DNA of 7,281 bases from Planctomycetaceae bacterium (GTDB lineage: Bacteria; Planctomycetota; Planctomycetia; Planctomycetales; Planctomycetaceae): positions 1 to 7,281 of the forward strand of contig JAEUIG010000724.1 of NCBI GenBank assembly GCA_016795125.1, written 5' to 3'. The notes beneath the pieces were generated by a model. It saw nothing but the letters and a program-made list of their open reading frames with translations. It had not been told where the DNA came from and made no database searches. This document shows positions 5,846 through 7,281 of this stretch, piece by piece; position 1 is the first letter of the stretch, and every line of letters begins with the position of its first letter. Both the position numbers and the translations under genes were made by a program.

Positions 5846-6347
5846 ATTCTTCGTACCACTCAAAGAGGACCCGGAAGGGCGGAGTGAAGTCGTCGGGATT
5901 GTCCGCGATGCGGCGGGCGACTTCGGCCGGGGACGCCCACTCCACGGATTCAATCTCGTCCGGATCGGGCACCGGCGTCGCGTCGGTGTGGGCGAGGTAC
6001 AGGTGCGTGTGCTCGTTCGCGGTGTCGGTGCTGGCGGGGAACGATGCGCCGAACTCCAGTGTCGCACGCAGTCCGAGTTCTTCCTCCAGTTCTCTCACGG
6101 CCGCGGTGGCGTAGTCTTCACCGACCGCCAGATGGCCGGACGCCGATGACGTGATCCGCAGTGGATACTCGTCCTTCTGAGTAGACCGGCGATGCAGCAG
6201 CAGTTCGCCGCGCGCGTTGAACACGAAGATATGCACAGCGCGGTGCAGCAGCCCGCGCGCATGCACTTCCCCGCGCGGCGCCTGGCCGATGACGCGATCC
6301 TGCTCGTCGCAGACGTCGAAGAGTTCGCAGGGATCGGTGACAGGCAT
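5802..6347 (-). CDS. Nudix hydrolase, YfcD/IDI-like
   Basis: This 181-residue protein is a Nudix-fold pyrophosphohydrolase. The Nudix box spans residues 71-93 and matches the consensus GX5EX7REUXEEXGU, with G71, E77, R85, E86, E88, E89 and G92 all present, so metal-dependent cleavage of a nucleoside-diphosphate-linked substrate is likely. The N-terminus (ELFDVCDEQDRVIG, then RGLLHRAVHIFVFN) is typical of the YfcD branch related to isopentenyl-diphosphate isomerase. The isomerase's catalytic Cys region is replaced by ITSSASGHL, so isomerase activity is unlikely. The ATG at 6347 is the only ATG start before an in-frame TGA upstream, and it lacks a visible Shine-Dalgarno. The family part seems to end near residue 165 (FEWY); the remaining tail ESTQSRRDAKTRKER overlaps the outer arm of the palindromic element at 5413-5845. 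The physiological substrate is unknown. Confidence 0.93.
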   Translation of the reverse strand: MPVTDPCELFDVCDEQDRVIGQAPRGEVHARGLLHRAVHIFVFNARGELLLHRRSTQKDEYPLRITSSASGHLAVGEDYATAAVRELEEELGLRATLEFGASFPASTDTANEHTHLYLAHTDATPVPDPDEIESVEWASPAEVARRIADNPDDFTPPFRVLFEWYEESTQSRRDAKTRKER

Positions 6348-6352
6348 GGGGC

Positions 6353-6373
6353 GGAGGTCGGAGGTCGGAAGTC
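6353..6373. repeat. Short GC-rich heptamer tandem repeat
   Basis: Three consecutive 7-nt units GGAGGTC, GGAGGTC and GGAAGTC lie just upstream of the Nudix start codon, where a ribosome site would be expected on the - strand. Read on that strand they are pyrimidine-rich and offer no Shine-Dalgarno. Confidence 0.7.
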
Positions 6374-6393
6374 AAACGCCAGAGGTGAATCGT

Positions 6394-6485
6394 AAATGAC
6401 AAATGACAAATGAGAATTGACTAATGACAAATCTGTGGAGCCTTTGATTTGTCATTAGTCATTGGTCAATAGTCATTTGTCATTT
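6394..6485. repeat. AT-rich heptamer repeats arranged as a 40-nt inverted repeat
   Basis: The left arm 6394-6433 consists of 7-nt units of the type AAATGAC (five units plus AAATC). The right arm 6446-6485 consists of units of the type GTCATTN. The arms pair at 35 of 40 positions across a 12-nt spacer (6434-6445), and the differences are confined to the third and fourth units. The AT-rich composition contrasts sharply with the flanking genes. It lies between the UbiD stop and the Nudix start, so it could form a terminator-like hairpin in their transcript, although no T-run follows it. Confidence 0.9.
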
Positions 6486-6512
6486 CGCCGCCGGACTATC
6501 ACCATCGACGCC

Positions 6513-7281
6513 TCAAATGATTCCATACAGCGGCCCGCCGGCAGCTCCAAGCTGGTCGACGCGCCGCGCCACGGTCGCGTCTGCGATCAGCGGCGGGGCG
6601 TGGTGCGGCTTGATGCGGGCGTCAATCACCAGCGGGCCGCGGCAGCCCCAGTGCTTGTGCTCGGTGAACGCGCCGCCGCCGTCGATGTCCGCCGCCGGAT
6701 TCGAACGCGTGAACGTCACCCACAGGAAATTGTTCAACGAGCGGGCGACGAATTCGCTGTCGTCCACGACGACAATGAGCGGCACTGACCACAACCGATG
6801 GTCGGGCGTCAGCGAACGACCGAATCGCTGAAGACTCTCGGCGGCGTCCGAACCCGCTTCGGTGGAGGTGACGCGCGGTCCCTGAACCGCCACGATGCCC
6901 GGCAGGCAGATGCGCGGGTCGCCAAAGCCGTCCGGCAGTGTCACTCCGGGCGGCAGATCGACCGCCAGTTCCCGGCGCGGAGGTCCGGCTGCTGCAATCA
7001 CCAGCTTGGAACCGGCATTCAGTCCGGTTCCGGAGTAGTCAAGCGTGTCGATCGTCGTCCGCGTCTGGAAATGCAGGTCGCGCGTCCAGTCGACGCGTCG
7101 CAACACGTGCTGAAAGAATGCCCCGACATCATGCAGATCGAGCCGCGGATCGTCGCCATCCGCCGCGATCAGCAGGTACTTCGCCAGCGAGAGCTGTCCC
7201 TGACCGAGAATGGCGTTCGCCTGCGTGAGCAGTTCCTGGGGGGTGCGCTCGGCCGCGTATGGCACGTACCGTTCGCTGCCG
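6513..7281 (-). CDS. UbiD-family decarboxylase, C-terminal part (N-terminus beyond the window)
   Basis: The frame is open to the window edge (residues GSERYVPYAAERTPQ read from base 7280), so the GTG at 7265 is probably internal and only about 255 C-terminal residues are seen. UbiD enzymes carry out reversible decarboxylation of aromatic or unsaturated acids with prenylated FMN, for example in quinone synthesis. Family signs are the segment GQLSLAKYLLIA, a following acidic D/L-rich stretch, LDYSGTGLNAGSKLVIAA, and the C-terminal FTRSNPAADIDGG, FTEHKHWGCRG and PLVIDARIKPHH stretches. The catalytic Arg and Glu residues of the family lie in the missing N-terminal part and cannot be checked. The long C-terminal region suits the large UbiD form of roughly 600 residues. 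The gene is upstream of the Nudix gene on the same strand, but a repeat-filled 165-nt gap separates them. Whether it acts in menaquinone synthesis or another pathway cannot be told. Confidence 0.9.
   Translation of the reverse strand, partial: GSERYVPYAAERTPQELLTQANAILGQGQLSLAKYLLIAADGDDPRLDLHDVGAFFQHVLRRVDWTRDLHFQTRTTIDTLDYSGTGLNAGSKLVIAAAGPPRRELAVDLPPGVTLPDGFGDPRICLPGIVAVQGPRVTSTEAGSDAAESLQRFGRSLTPDHRLWSVPLIVVVDDSEFVARSLNNFLWVTFTRSNPAADIDGGGAFTEHKHWGCRGPLVIDARIKPHHAPPLIADATVARRVDQLGAAGGPLYGII

Noticed and set aside
5671..6149. Open frames on the + strand over element 2 and the Nudix gene
   Set aside because: They are antisense to a clear Nudix protein and partly repeat-derived.

Overview
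The window is GC-rich, compact bacterial DNA that most likely comes from a planctomycete or a close relative. This is inferred from the gene style (long-form UbiD decarboxylase, proline-rich secreted TPR protein, receiver-less sigma-54 activator, Tat-exported deacetylase) and from intergenic DNA packed with palindromic repeat modules. No marker gene fixes the taxonomy. There is no rRNA, tRNA, CRISPR array or transposase.

Positions 1-3833 (+ strand) form an apparent operon. It runs from a 5'-truncated TPR repeat protein with a possible secretin/TonB N-terminal-like segment, to a secreted proline-rich TPR/coiled-coil protein, to a small all-helical protein that overlaps the previous gene by 20 nt behind a strong Shine-Dalgarno, and then to a sigma-54-dependent AAA+ activator with no sensory domain. 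A 254-nt leader before the activator holds six consecutive hairpins and a G-quadruplex-type G-run cluster. The first two proteins look like envelope scaffolds. The small protein could be a FlgN/FliT-like chaperone, which would tie the set to motility, but this is not proven.

Positions 3834-4388 hold no gene. Most of the stretch is a nested long palindrome (element 1, about 3840-4230) that begins just after the activator's stop codon. Positions 4389-5408 (+) encode a Tat-exported polysaccharide deacetylase. Positions 5413-5845 are a second nested long palindrome (element 2), whose far end supplies the last 14 codons and near-stop sequence of the convergent Nudix hydrolase gene (5802-6347, - strand).

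Positions 6348-6512 hold two heptamer repeat families, including a 40-nt inverted repeat. Positions 6513-7281 (- strand) are the C-terminal part of a UbiD-family decarboxylase that runs off the window. The functional links between the right-hand genes are weak; they look like ordinary housekeeping or envelope genes separated by repeat elements. The most distinctive material is the structured non-coding DNA, not a recognisable new multi-gene system.
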